A DNA stretch of 64,000 nt from Cupriavidus taiwanensis (GTDB lineage Bacteria; Pseudomonadota; Gammaproteobacteria; Burkholderiales; Burkholderiaceae). The DNA is taken from NCBI RefSeq assembly GCF_900250115.1, contig NZ_LT984804.1:945301-1009300 (forward strand). Direction: 5' to 3'. The translations under genes and the position numbers were made by a program. Numbering within the stretch: the first letter of the stretch is position 1; every line of letters starts with the position of its first letter. Positions 8,458 through 16,244 of this stretch are shown piece by piece. The notes below the pieces were generated by a model. That model did no database searches. It was not told the origin of the DNA and worked only from the letters and a program-made list of their open reading frames with translations.

Positions 8458-9616
8458 GCCGATGCGCAATCCGGTCCACGAGCGTGCCCGCCTGCAGCCC
8501 CCGGCGCCGGCAAGGATCGGCGATCGCGTCGAGGACGTCGGCACGCCGGCGCTGCTGGTCGACCTCGACGCCTTCGACCAGAACGTGGCCCGGATGCAGG
8601 CGCTTGCCGATGCCGCCGGCGTGGTGCTGCGCCCGCATGCCAAGGCGCACAAGTCGGTCGCGATTGCGCAGCGCCAGGTTGCCGCCGGCGCGGTGGGCAT
8701 CTGCTGCCAGAAGCTCAGCGAGGCCTATCCGTTTGCCGCGGCCGGCATCACCAGCATCCATATCAGCAATGAGTTCGTCGGCGCCGACAAGCTGGCGATG
8801 GCGGTGGAGCTGGCCCGGCATGTGGACCTGAGCGTCTGCGTGGACGACGTGCGCCAGGTGGCCGCGCTCGCCGCCGCCGCGGCGGCCGGCGGGGTGCGCA
8901 TCACCGCGCTGGCGGAAGCCGATGTCGGGCAGGGCCGTTGCGGCGTCGACAGCCCCGAAGCGCTGAGCCGGCTGGCCGATGCCATCGGCGCGTCTCCGTC
9001 GCTGCGCTTCGGTGGGCTGCAGGCGTATCACGGCGGCGTGCAGCACCTGGCGGCCTGGACCCAGCGCCGGGACGCTGCGCGGCGCGCCGCCGGGCAGGCG
9101 GATGCCTATGCGGCGCACCTGCGCGCCCGTGGCATCGCCTGCCCGGTCATCACCGGCGGCGGCAGCGGCACCGCGGAGTTCGATTGCGAGAGCGGCGTCT
9201 ATACCGAGATCCAGCCCGGCAGCTACGTGTTCCTGGACGGCCACTATGGCGCCAGCGAATGGCCCGGGCGCTTCCGGCCCCGGCACGGCCTGTTCCTGTC
9301 GACCACGGTGATGAGCACCGCGCGCGCCGGCGTGGCGGTGTGCGATGCGGGACTGAAGTCGCTCGCGGTCGATTCCGGCCTGCCGCGCCTGTGGTCCGGC
9401 CCCGGCAGCGAGTGGCTGCGCTATGTCGCGGCCAACGATGAGCACGGGGTGCTGCAGGTGCTGGACGAAGACGGCCAGGCCCTGCTGGGCAGCAAGCTCT
9501 GGCTGGTGCCCGGCCATTGCGACCCCACCGCGAACCTGCACGCGCAATACGTGTGCTGCCGCGACGGGCATGTGGCGGAGCTGTGGGACATCGCCGCGCG
9601 CGGCCTGAGCCGCTGA
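8450..9616 (+). CDS. D-threonine aldolase / D-serine dehydratase-like PLP enzyme
   Basis: The 388-residue protein is a fold-type III (alanine racemase-like) PLP enzyme. RPHAKAHKS carries the PLP lysine (Lys65), ITGGGSGT is the phosphate-binding loop, and PGHCDPTANLHAQY near the C-terminus holds the divalent-metal ligands. His356 and Asp358 in an HxD arrangement match D-threonine aldolases better than D-serine dehydratases, which use HxC; Cys357 lies between them. The likely reaction splits a D-beta-hydroxy-amino acid into glycine and an aldehyde. Its ATG at 8450 overlaps the stop of the dehydrogenase gene, so translation is coupled. Glycine made here fits the aminotransferase at the head of the operon. 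Confidence 0.82.
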   Translation: MTEPMRNPVHERARLQPPAPARIGDRVEDVGTPALLVDLDAFDQNVARMQALADAAGVVLRPHAKAHKSVAIAQRQVAAGAVGICCQKLSEAYPFAAAGITSIHISNEFVGADKLAMAVELARHVDLSVCVDDVRQVAALAAAAAAGGVRITALAEADVGQGRCGVDSPEALSRLADAIGASPSLRFGGLQAYHGGVQHLAAWTQRRDAARRAAGQADAYAAHLRARGIACPVITGGGSGTAEFDCESGVYTEIQPGSYVFLDGHYGASEWPGRFRPRHGLFLSTTVMSTARAGVAVCDAGLKSLAVDSGLPRLWSGPGSEWLRYVAANDEHGVLQVLDEDGQALLGSKLWLVPGHCDPTANLHAQYVCCRDGHVAELWDIAARGLSR

Positions 9617-9699
9617 TGCCGCGTGGCAACGCAGATAAAGAGAAGAGAGAAGAGCCGCAACGAGCGGCAGCGGGTAGTCAAAGCCAAAGGAGACCAACG

Positions 9700-10695
9700 A
9701 TGCAACGCAACACAGTCAGGAAGACCCTGGCGGCCGTGGTGGGTGCCACGGCCTGCCTGAGCGCATGGGCATGGGAGCCGGCCAAGCCGGTCGAAATCGT
9801 GGTGCCGTTCAGTGCCGGTGGCGCCTCGGACCAGATGGCGCGCTCGATCCAGGGCATCATCGCCAGGCACAAGCTGATGAGCCAGCCGGTGATCGTGCTG
9901 AACAAGGCGGGCGCCAGCGGAGCCGAAGGGCTGATGGATACCAAGGCATCGCAAGGCAATCCGCACAAGCTGCTGGTGGCCTCGTCGGCGCTCTATACCG
10001 TGCCGATGGTGAGCCACCTGCCGTTCAGCTGGCGCGACCTGACGCCGGTGGCGATGATCGCCCAGGACGAATTCGTGCTGTGGACCAATGCCGCGGCCCC
10101 GTACCAGACCGTCGCGCAGTTCATCGACGCGTCCAGGGCCAGCGCCGGCAAGATCAAGGTGGGCGGCACCAGCTCCAAGCGCGAAGACCAGATCATCGCC
10201 TCGCTGGTGCAGAAGAAGACCGGCACCCGCTTCATCTACGTGCCGTACAAGGGCGGCGGCGAGGCCGCCACGCAGCTGTCGGGCCAGCATATCGACGCCA
10301 ACGTGAACAACCCGTCCGAATCGATCGGCCAGTGGCGCGCCGGCGAGCATCGCGCGCTGTGCGTGTTCGCGCCGCAGCGCATGGCCTACAACGGCAAGGT
10401 CACGCAGACGCAGAGCTGGCATGACGTGCCGACCTGCAAGGAGCAGGGCCTCGACGTGCAATACCAGATGCTTCGTGTGTTCATGATGCCGGGCGGCGTG
10501 ACTCCGGAGCAGCAGAAATACTACGTGGACCTGATGCAGAAAATCGTGGCCACGCCGGAGTGGAAGGAATACCTGGAGAAGAACGCGCTGAAGAACGAGT
10601 TCCTGGCGGGCAAGGCGCTGACCGACTTCCTGGCGCGCGATGAAGCCGCGCATCGCGACATCATCAAGGAGGCGGGCTTCGTCGCCGCGCGCTGA
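9700..10695 (+). CDS. Tripartite tricarboxylate transporter substrate-binding protein (TctC/Bug)
   Basis: The 331-residue product has a cleavable signal peptide (positive start MQRNTVRK, hydrophobic core, AWAWEPAKP cleavage region) and the Bug-family blocks VEIVVPFSAGGASDQMAR, FIYVPYKGGGEAAT and a C-terminal TPEWKEYLEKN helix. Such periplasmic proteins bind carboxylates through a loop after the first strand. AAAGGAGA precedes the ATG at 9700. It lies directly upstream of tctB and tctA, so this is a complete transporter. The substrate is probably the hydroxyacid or amino-acid derivative metabolised by the preceding enzymes, but the sequence does not show which. Confidence 0.9.
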   Translation: MQRNTVRKTLAAVVGATACLSAWAWEPAKPVEIVVPFSAGGASDQMARSIQGIIARHKLMSQPVIVLNKAGASGAEGLMDTKASQGNPHKLLVASSALYTVPMVSHLPFSWRDLTPVAMIAQDEFVLWTNAAAPYQTVAQFIDASRASAGKIKVGGTSSKREDQIIASLVQKKTGTRFIYVPYKGGGEAATQLSGQHIDANVNNPSESIGQWRAGEHRALCVFAPQRMAYNGKVTQTQSWHDVPTCKEQGLDVQYQMLRVFMMPGGVTPEQQKYYVDLMQKIVATPEWKEYLEKNALKNEFLAGKALTDFLARDEAAHRDIIKEAGFVAAR

Positions 10696-10766
10696 GGCCG
10701 GCACCGATCACCAGGGGGCTGCGCCGCGCGGCGCAGCCGATGGCCTGAAGCAAGGCGGGAGACAAC

Positions 10767-11273
10767 ATGGATTCACAACAGGAAACGGCGCATGCGGGCG
10801 CCGGCATCTCGGTCAAGACGGTGGAACTGGCGGTGGCGCTGTGTTTGCTGGCCGGCGCGCTGGTGGTGATCTGGAGCAACCATGGCATCGGCGCCGGCTG
10901 GGCGCCGGATGGGCCGGAGGCGGGCTATTTCCCGATGCGGGTGGGCCTCATCATCCTGGTCTGCAGCGCGCTGGTGGGCGTGCAGGCGCTGCGCGCCGAC
11001 CGCACCGCCGTGTTCGCGACGTGGCAGCAGTTGCGGCAGGTGGGCGTGATCCTGGTACCGCTGACCGTGTATGTCGGGCTGATCGGGCTGCTCGGCATCT
11101 ACGTGGCATCGGCGGCGTTCATCGCCGGCTTCATGGTGTGGGTGGGCAAGGCGGCATGGTGGAAGGCCGCACTGACCGGCGTCGGCATCAATGCGCTGCT
11201 GTTCTGCATCTTCGAGCTCCAGTTCCGCGTACCGCTGCCCAAGGGCCCGCTGGAAGCGGCGCTGGGCTACTAG
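10767..11273 (+). CDS. tctB: Tripartite tricarboxylate transporter small membrane subunit TctB
   Basis: A 168-residue protein with four predicted membrane helices (VELAVALCLLAGALVVIW; a second near 50-65; two after 95). It carries the GPEAGYFPMRVGLI segment typical of TctB-family proteins, where a conserved glycine-phenylalanine-proline turn follows the first helix. Gene order TctC-TctB-TctA and close spacing (71 bases after tctC, 13 before tctA) support the call. TctB is the small integral-membrane partner of TctA in sodium- or proton-driven carboxylate uptake. Confidence 0.9.
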   Translation: MDSQQETAHAGAGISVKTVELAVALCLLAGALVVIWSNHGIGAGWAPDGPEAGYFPMRVGLIILVCSALVGVQALRADRTAVFATWQQLRQVGVILVPLTVYVGLIGLLGIYVASAAFIAGFMVWVGKAAWWKAALTGVGINALLFCIFELQFRVPLPKGPLEAALGY

Positions 11274-11286
11274 GAAGGAGCGGACC

Positions 11287-12786
11287 ATGGATGAACTCAA
11301 TGCATTGATGGGCGGCTTCGCCGTGGCGCTGTCGTGGCAGAACGTCGGCCTGATGTTCGTCGGCATCCTGCTTGGCATCGTGGTGGGCGTGCTGCCCGGC
11401 CTGGGCGGGCCCAACGGCGTGGCGATCCTGCTGCCGCTGACGTTTTCGATGGACCCGGTGTCCGCCATCATCATGCTGTCCTGCATCTACTGGGGCGCAT
11501 TGTTCGGCGGGGCGATCACCTCGATCCTGTTCAATATTCCGGGCGAGGCCTGGTCGGTGGCGACCACCTTCGACGGCTACCCGATGGCGCAGCGCGGCGA
11601 GGCCGGCAAGGCGCTGACCTCGGCCTTTACCGGCTCGTGCCTGGGCGCGCTGGCCGGCGTGCTGCTGATCACCTTCCTGGCGCCGATGGTGGCAAAGTTC
11701 GCGCTGCGCTTCGGCCCGCCCGAGTTCTTCGCGGTGTACCTGCTGACCTTCTGCAGCTTCGTCGGCATGGGCAAGGAATCGAAGCCCAAGATCCTGATCG
11801 CAATGTGCCTGGGCTTCGTGCTGGCCGCGGTCGGCATGGACACGGTATCGGGCACGCTGCGCATGACCTTCGGCTCGACCGAGCTGCTGCGCGGCTTCGA
11901 CTTCCTGGTTGCAGTGATCGGCCTGTTCGGCATCAGCGAGATCCTGATGACGATGGAAGAGGGCGTTGCCTTCCGCGGCAAGCAGGCCCGCATCGACCTG
12001 AAGGTGGTGCTGAAGACCTGGGCCGAGCTGCCGCGCTACTGGCTGACCGTGCTGCGCTCGTCGGTGATCGGCTGCTGGCTGGGCATCACCCCGGGCGGCG
12101 CCACCGCGGCGTCGTTCATGGGCTATGGCGTGGCCAAGCGCATGGCGAAGGATCCCTCTTCGTTCGGGCAGGGCAATGTCGAGGGCGTGGTCGCCCCCGA
12201 GACCGCCGCGCACGCGGCCGGCACCAGCGCGCTGCTGCCGATGCTGGCACTGGGCATTCCCGGCTCAGCCACCGCGGCGGTGCTGCTGGGCGGCCTGATG
12301 ATCTGGGGCCTGCAGCCGGGGCCGCTGCTGTTCGCCGAGCAGGGGCCGTTCGTATGGGGGCTGATCGCCAGCATGTACCTGGGCAATATCGTCGGGCTGA
12401 TCGTGGTGCTGTCGACGGTGCCGCTGTTCGCGGCGATCCTGCGTATTCCGTTCTCGATCATCGCGCCGCTGATCCTGGTGATCTGCGCGATCGGCGCGTA
12501 CACCGTGAACGGGGCGTTGTTCGATGTCTGGCTGATGCTGGGCTTTGGCGTGGTGGGGTATGTTTTGAAGAAGCTGGATTATCCGTTGGGGCCGATGGTG
12601 CTGGCGCTGGTGCTGGGGGATCGGGCCGAGGATGCGTTCCGGCAGACCATGCTGGTGTCGTCGGGGGCGCTGGATGTGTTCTGGTCGAATGGGCTGGTCG
12701 GGACGATCATGGGGATGGCGGTTTTTGTGCTGGTGTGGCCCGTGGTCAGTGATTTGCGGATCCGGGGGAGGAAGGGGGTTGCGTAA
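11287..12786 (+). CDS. tctA: Tripartite tricarboxylate transporter large membrane subunit TctA
   Basis: The 499-residue, roughly 12-helix protein begins MDELNALMGGFAVALSW and shows the TctA signatures VGVLPGLGGPNGVAILLPLTF, split around the first re-entrant glycine-rich loop, and the second inverted-repeat copy GITPGGATAASFMGYG with ALGIPGSATAAVLLGG. The length is normal for the family. AAGGAG precedes the ATG at 11287. It is the last gene of the operon beginning at 4051 and is followed by a perfect hairpin. TctA forms the transport pore in the inner membrane. Codon use becomes less GC-biased in the last 200 bases, without an obvious break in the protein. Confidence 0.93.
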   Translation: MDELNALMGGFAVALSWQNVGLMFVGILLGIVVGVLPGLGGPNGVAILLPLTFSMDPVSAIIMLSCIYWGALFGGAITSILFNIPGEAWSVATTFDGYPMAQRGEAGKALTSAFTGSCLGALAGVLLITFLAPMVAKFALRFGPPEFFAVYLLTFCSFVGMGKESKPKILIAMCLGFVLAAVGMDTVSGTLRMTFGSTELLRGFDFLVAVIGLFGISEILMTMEEGVAFRGKQARIDLKVVLKTWAELPRYWLTVLRSSVIGCWLGITPGGATAASFMGYGVAKRMAKDPSSFGQGNVEGVVAPETAAHAAGTSALLPMLALGIPGSATAAVLLGGLMIWGLQPGPLLFAEQGPFVWGLIASMYLGNIVGLIVVLSTVPLFAAILRIPFSIIAPLILVICAIGAYTVNGALFDVWLMLGFGVVGYVLKKLDYPLGPMVLALVLGDRAEDAFRQTMLVSSGALDVFWSNGLVGTIMGMAVFVLVWPVVSDLRIRGRKGVA

Positions 12787-12823
12787 GGGTTGGGGGGCTG
12801 GCGTGCCCTGTCGCTTGTTTTCT

Positions 12824-12849
12824 CCCCTCTCCCGCAAGCGGGAGAGGGG
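12824..12849. repeat. Perfect 12-bp hairpin, REP-like intergenic element / terminator
   Basis: CCCCTCTCCCGC (12824-12835) is followed after two bases by its exact complement GCGGGAGAGGGG (12838-12849). It stands 38 bases past the tctA stop, where a terminator is expected, but no T-run follows on the plus strand. This CT/AG-rich palindrome resembles a short repeated element seen between genes in many GC-rich proteobacteria, so it may be dispersed in the genome. Confidence 0.6.
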
Positions 12850-13334
12850 CGGGGGAGAGGGCTGGCGTATCCACGAAGCGGGAACTGCAAATCCACCCAA
12901 CTTCACCAGCCAACGCATGTCTTGATGAAGCGTTTCGGGTCATGTGGTTGCTCCGTACATTACTGCCCTGCGGGCGGCATGTCTTATCGTAGTGTGCGTG
13001 GGGGGTTTCGTACGGGGCTTGGCTTCCTCACATAGCTGGACTGTCTGCCGCGGGGGTGCACCACGGTGGCGGGGCGTTGAAGTGTGGGTTGAACGAGCCC
13101 AGATCGCGAAGTGGCCCCTGCTGCCGGCCTTGTTGCGGGAACGCGCCTTCGGCTGCGCTGCGCGCCGGCAGCAGGCGCTGGCGGGAATTCAGGCACCGCG
13201 TCGCAGACAAGAATGCGGACAGGCTCAAACGTTGAAAGGCCCGGCCGCCCGCGCGAACTTGGCAGTCTGACCCCACCAACGCCGCCTTTGGCCAGCCGCT
13301 TGGGCGATGCGTTTCTTGCCTGTTCTTGTCGCTC
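12850..13334. other. Noncoding stretch with a long hairpin, left of the insertion sequence
   Basis: About 485 bases hold no credible gene on either strand; base and codon patterns are irregular. The only clear structure is a 12-bp perfect inverted repeat, CCTGCTGCCGGC (13117-13128) and GCCGGCAGCAGG (13164-13175), around a 35-base GC-rich spacer. GCCTGT at 13318-13323 pairs with ACAGGC at 13337-13342, so the insertion sequence landed at the edge of a small palindrome. It may be the decayed remains of a gene or mobile element; I see no recognisable protein fragments. Confidence 0.5.
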
Positions 13335-13342
13335 AGACAGGC
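13335..13342. repeat. Left target-site duplication of the IS256-family element
   Basis: AGACAGGC directly abuts the left inverted repeat and is repeated exactly at 14728-14735 after the right one. Eight bases is the duplication length usual for IS256-family elements. Confidence 0.92.
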
Positions 13343-13372
13343 GGACCTGTCAGAAATTTTGTGTTTAGGGCA
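13343..13372 (+). repeat. Left inverted repeat of the IS256-family element
   Basis: Begins GGACCTGTCAG and ends GTGTTTAGGGCA. It matches the complement of 14698-14727 at 24 of 30 positions, with mismatches only at positions 3, 12-14 and 23-24. Confidence 0.9.
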
Positions 13373-13395
13373 TAACATGTCGCCAAGGAGCATGT

Positions 13396-14655
13396 ATGCC
13401 ACGCAAAACCAAGACCAGCCAGGCCGCCGACCGTGAGCTGCCGACCATTCCCGAGGACCTGATTGCCCATTTCGTTAAGGGTCCGATGACCGCCGAGGCG
13501 GTGCAGGACGCCTCGATGGCGTTCAAGAAGGCCCTGATCGAGCGCGCCCTGGGGGCCGAGCTCGGCCATCATCTGGGCTACCCGGCTGGCGCCGAGCGCC
13601 CGGCCGGCACGGCCAACCAGCGCAATGGCAAGAGCGCCAAGACGGTTCTGACCGACGACGGGCCGCTGCGGTTAGACATCCCTCGCGATCGCGACGGCAG
13701 CTTTGATCCGATCCTGATTCCCAAGCACGAGCGGCGCTTCACCGGGTTCGACGACAAGATCATCGCCATGTATGCGCGCGGCATGACCTTGCGCGAGATC
13801 CAGGCGTTTCTGGCCGAACAGTACGGCACCGAGGTCTCGCCCGAGTTCATCAGTTCGGTGACCGATGCGGTCATGGACGAGGTCACCGCCTGGCAGGCCC
13901 GTCCGCTGGAGGTGATGTACCCGGTGGTGTTCTTCGACGCGCTGCGGGTCAAGATGCGCGAGGACGGCGTGGTGCGCAACAAGGCCGTCTACCTGGCCTT
14001 GGGCGTGCTGCCCGACGGCACGCGCGACATCCTGGGCCTGTGGATCGAGACTACCGAAGGCGCCAAGTTCTGGATGAAGGTGTTCAACGACCTGAAGACC
14101 CGGGGTACCCAAGACATCCTGATCGCGGTGACCGATGGCCTTAAGGGCATGGAACAGGCCCTGGCCGCGGTGTTCCCGAACACCACCCTGCAGACCTGCA
14201 TCGTGCATCTGATCCGCAACAGCCTGGAGTACGCCAACTGGAAGGAGCGCCGCGCCGTGGCGGCGGCGCTCAAGCCCGTGTACACGGCCCCCACGGTCGA
14301 GGCCGCGCTGGCCGAGTTGGCGGCCTTCGAGAACGGGGAATGGGGTCGGCGGTATGCACCGATCGGCGCATCCTGGCGTCGCGCCTGGGATCAGGTGATC
14401 CCGTTCTTTACGTTCCCGCCGGCGATCCGCAAGATCATTTACACGACCAACGCGATCGAGAGCATCAACGCGCAGCTGCGCAAGATCATCAAGACGCGCG
14501 GTCACTTCCCCAGCGACGAGGCGGCGACCAAGCTGCTGTGGCTGGCGCTGCGAAACATCACGGTGAAGTGGGGCAGTTCAACCCATGACTGGAAGGCTGC
14601 CATGAACCAGTTTGCGATCCTCTACGAGGAACGCTTCACCCACCCTTATCGTTAA
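13396..14655 (+). CDS. IS256-family DDE transposase
   Basis: The 419-residue transposase is full length. It has the IS256 (MULE-like) DDE triad: Asp181 in FFDALRVKM, Asp247 in AVTDGLKGM and Glu355 in TTNAIESINAQLRK. The block CIVHLIRNS and the ITVKWG C-terminal region are also diagnostic. AAGGAG stands at a good distance before the ATG at 13396. The protein cuts and joins the element's ends in the cytoplasm by a copy-out mechanism known for this family. No frameshift or stop interrupts it, so it should be functional. Confidence 0.96.
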   Translation: MPRKTKTSQAADRELPTIPEDLIAHFVKGPMTAEAVQDASMAFKKALIERALGAELGHHLGYPAGAERPAGTANQRNGKSAKTVLTDDGPLRLDIPRDRDGSFDPILIPKHERRFTGFDDKIIAMYARGMTLREIQAFLAEQYGTEVSPEFISSVTDAVMDEVTAWQARPLEVMYPVVFFDALRVKMREDGVVRNKAVYLALGVLPDGTRDILGLWIETTEGAKFWMKVFNDLKTRGTQDILIAVTDGLKGMEQALAAVFPNTTLQTCIVHLIRNSLEYANWKERRAVAAALKPVYTAPTVEAALAELAAFENGEWGRRYAPIGASWRRAWDQVIPFFTFPPAIRKIIYTTNAIESINAQLRKIIKTRGHFPSDEAATKLLWLALRNITVKWGSSTHDWKAAMNQFAILYEERFTHPYR

Positions 14656-14697
14656 GATATTGCTGGCTCACCGTTCCATCGACGGTGAGCCTTTACC

Positions 14698-14727
14698 TGC
14701 CCTGCACACAAAAAAACTGACAGGCCC
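14698..14727 (-). repeat. Right inverted repeat of the IS256-family element
   Basis: Read on the minus strand it begins GGGCCTGTCAG and ends GTGTGCAGGGCA, the counterpart of the left end at 13343-13372. Confidence 0.9.
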
Positions 14728-14735
14728 AGACAGGC
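14728..14735. repeat. Right target-site duplication of the IS256-family element
   Basis: AGACAGGC, identical to 13335-13342, directly after the right inverted repeat. Confidence 0.92.
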
Positions 14736-14813
14736 AGGGTCGCCGGGTACCGGTGACACAGCAGCGCCCGCCATGCACGGACATCGACCGCGGTTCCTAC
14801 GCGTCCCGAACAC

Positions 14814-15869
14814 TCACACCGTAGCAACCGGCGTCACCGGCGATCCCACCGCCCCCGGCAACCGCAATGGCGGCGCCGTTAACTGGAACCGCGTACGCCC
14901 ATTACCGCGCAGCCAATCGGCGAGTTCACGCAGGTACCAAAGCTCTCCCAGCGGCAAGCCCAGCTTGAACAGGCAATGATGGTGCAGCGGCAGCAAAGGA
15001 TGGTTCGAATCGCCCTCGGGTGCAGGCCGGGCAGGGTACCGCTCCACCGCATAGTTATCAGCGATCAGCGCCGCAATGCCCGTATCGGTGATCCAGTTCA
15101 GCAACTTGTCATCGCGCCCGTCGAGCGCGCAGCAACTGTGGTGGAGCACGGCCTCGTCTGGCTCGCGCTGCATCGACAGCACCACTTCGGCAAATCCCGT
15201 GCGCAGCAGCAGCATGTCGCCGCGTTCCACTTCGACCTTGGCGGCTGCCATCGCGCGCATCAGGTCGTCGTAGCCAACGTTGCGGAAGTCCATGCCGAAG
15301 ACGTGCGCCAGGTCGACCAGCACGCCGCGTCCCTGCATGCCTTTGACCGCGAAGTTCTCGATGCCGAGCGCGTGCGCGGCGCTGTGGTCGTGGCCGCACG
15401 GGTGCGCCGCGAAGTTGTCGTCCTCGGCATAATCGACCGGCCCGACGATATGCTCGTTGGCGCGGTAGCCGTTGTAGTAGACCCGCTCGGCGCGGCCATC
15501 GCCGTCGGCGTCGAAGAGCGCGCCCACGTGCGCCAGCGCGTCCCACTGCGTGCTGTACTGCAGGCACATCAGCACCTGGTCATCGCTGATGACATCGGTC
15601 GCGGCGGGATCCATCTTCGCCAGCGGGAAATTGGTGTACGGCGAGTCGTCGCGGAAGGTCGGTCGCAGCACCGGCGGATGGCGGCGCGGATTGAGCTTGT
15701 TGCCGCCGGGGTAGTCCAGCGGCAGCGACAGGCAGAAACTCAGCCCGGCCTGCACCTCGCGCGCGCCCTTGACGACCTGTTCGGGCCCGATCAGGTTGAT
15801 GCGGCCGAGTTGGTCGTCGGGACCGAAGTCTCCCCAGTTGGAACCTTGCGGACGTTGCTTCCAGCGCAT
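14814..15869 (-). CDS. Cyclase-family hydrolase (kynurenine formamidase-like)
   Basis: The 351-residue protein belongs to the cyclase/arylformamidase-like family (PF04199). The N-terminal motif NWGDFGPDDQLGRINL, the metal-binding region STQWDALAHVG and the second block HPCGHDHSAAHALGIENF are characteristic. HxGxxxD-type residues in the middle normally bind zinc or manganese. Members hydrolyse N-formylkynurenine or related cyclic amides; the long form with the QLGRIN start is usually of unknown substrate. It is divergent from galactarate dehydratase across 375 bases. The insertion sequence landed 79 bases beyond its stop codon and leaves it intact. Its role beside sugar-acid breakdown is unclear. 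Confidence 0.85.
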   Translation of the reverse strand: MRWKQRPQGSNWGDFGPDDQLGRINLIGPEQVVKGAREVQAGLSFCLSLPLDYPGGNKLNPRRHPPVLRPTFRDDSPYTNFPLAKMDPAATDVISDDQVLMCLQYSTQWDALAHVGALFDADGDGRAERVYYNGYRANEHIVGPVDYAEDDNFAAHPCGHDHSAAHALGIENFAVKGMQGRGVLVDLAHVFGMDFRNVGYDDLMRAMAAAKVEVERGDMLLLRTGFAEVVLSMQREPDEAVLHHSCCALDGRDDKLLNWITDTGIAALIADNYAVERYPARPAPEGDSNHPLLPLHHHCLFKLGLPLGELWYLRELADWLRGNGRTRFQLTAPPLRLPGAVGSPVTPVATV

Positions 15870-16094
15870 GAGTCATGCCTCCTGTCGTGTGACTGGCCGC
15901 GGGACGACCAGGCGATGCGGAATGGAATCGGGAGCCGGGCAGGTCGTTGCACATTGCCGGCGCATCGATTGGCCGGCGCCATCTGGCATGAAACCCGGTT
16001 GCACTCTTATAGGCCATGTCGCGGGTAACGGTCATTTTGCGGCGCAGCAAAGCGCCCTTTGGCCTGCTGTAGCGTCGCCTTGGTTTTATGGGTC

Positions 16095-16104
16095 GTCGTA
16101 CAAC
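16095..16104. promoter_or_regulatory. Possible second GntR-type half-palindrome
   Basis: GTCGTACAAC is palindromic apart from one base pair and resembles the TNGT...ACNA pattern of FadR-subfamily operators. It stands 88 bases before the perfect palindrome at 16192-16204, a distance allowing looping. The evidence is weak on its own. Confidence 0.3.
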
Positions 16105-16191
16105 GTGAGTCGAATGTGAAGCGGATGCCTTTCATATTCCAGTTCATCTAGGGATAACCCGCAACCAAATCCAGCCTTGAGTCGGTAGAAT

Positions 16192-16204
16192 GTTGTCAGA
16201 CAAC
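16192..16204. promoter_or_regulatory. Candidate GntR/FCD operator before galactarate dehydratase
   Basis: GTTGTCAGACAAC is a perfect palindrome with a single central A. TTGTC-N-GACAA fits the operator pattern of FCD-type GntR regulators. It overlaps the expected transcription start just after TAGAAT, which suits repression of the sugar-acid dehydratase. No GntR gene is adjacent; the nearest is at 3142-3879. Confidence 0.55.
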
Positions 16205-16244
16205 GTAACACATGCCCTTGATTGGTTTTCGGGCTGGAGAAGAC

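Larger units (their letters stand above)
13343..14727 (+). mobile_element. Complete IS256-family insertion sequence (1385 bp)
   Basis: The element is bounded by 30-base imperfect inverted repeats (24 of 30 positions identical) and flanked by the identical 8-base duplication AGACAGGC. It contains one intact transposase gene of 419 codons. Intact ends, open frame and a perfect target duplication point to a recent or still active insertion. It sits in noncoding DNA between the tctA hairpin and the 3' end of the cyclase-family gene and interrupts no recognisable frame. It belongs to IS256; assignment to a named element would need a search. Confidence 0.93.
15870..16244. other. Divergent promoter region between cyclase and galactarate dehydratase
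   Basis: This 375-base gap holds no gene. It contains two FCD/GntR-type palindromes (16095-16104 and 16192-16204). A -10-like TAGAAT at 16186-16191 directly before the second palindrome suggests a repressed galactarate dehydratase promoter; no convincing -35 was found. The base composition is less GC-rich than the flanking genes. Confidence 0.5.

Noticed and set aside
6463..8700. 745-codon minus-strand open frame opposite the YdiJ-like and aldolase-like genes
   Set aside because: It runs across two overlapping real genes with strong motifs; the antisense product is compositionally biased and without domains.
12900..13334. Small open frames left of the insertion sequence as genes
   Set aside because: They overlap each other in several frames, lack ribosome sites and resemble no protein; the region reads as noncoding or decayed DNA.
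13343..14727. Insertion sequence as a gene-disrupting event
   Set aside because: Joining the flanks at the duplicated octamer gives no open frame; the cyclase-family gene ends before the element and is complete.
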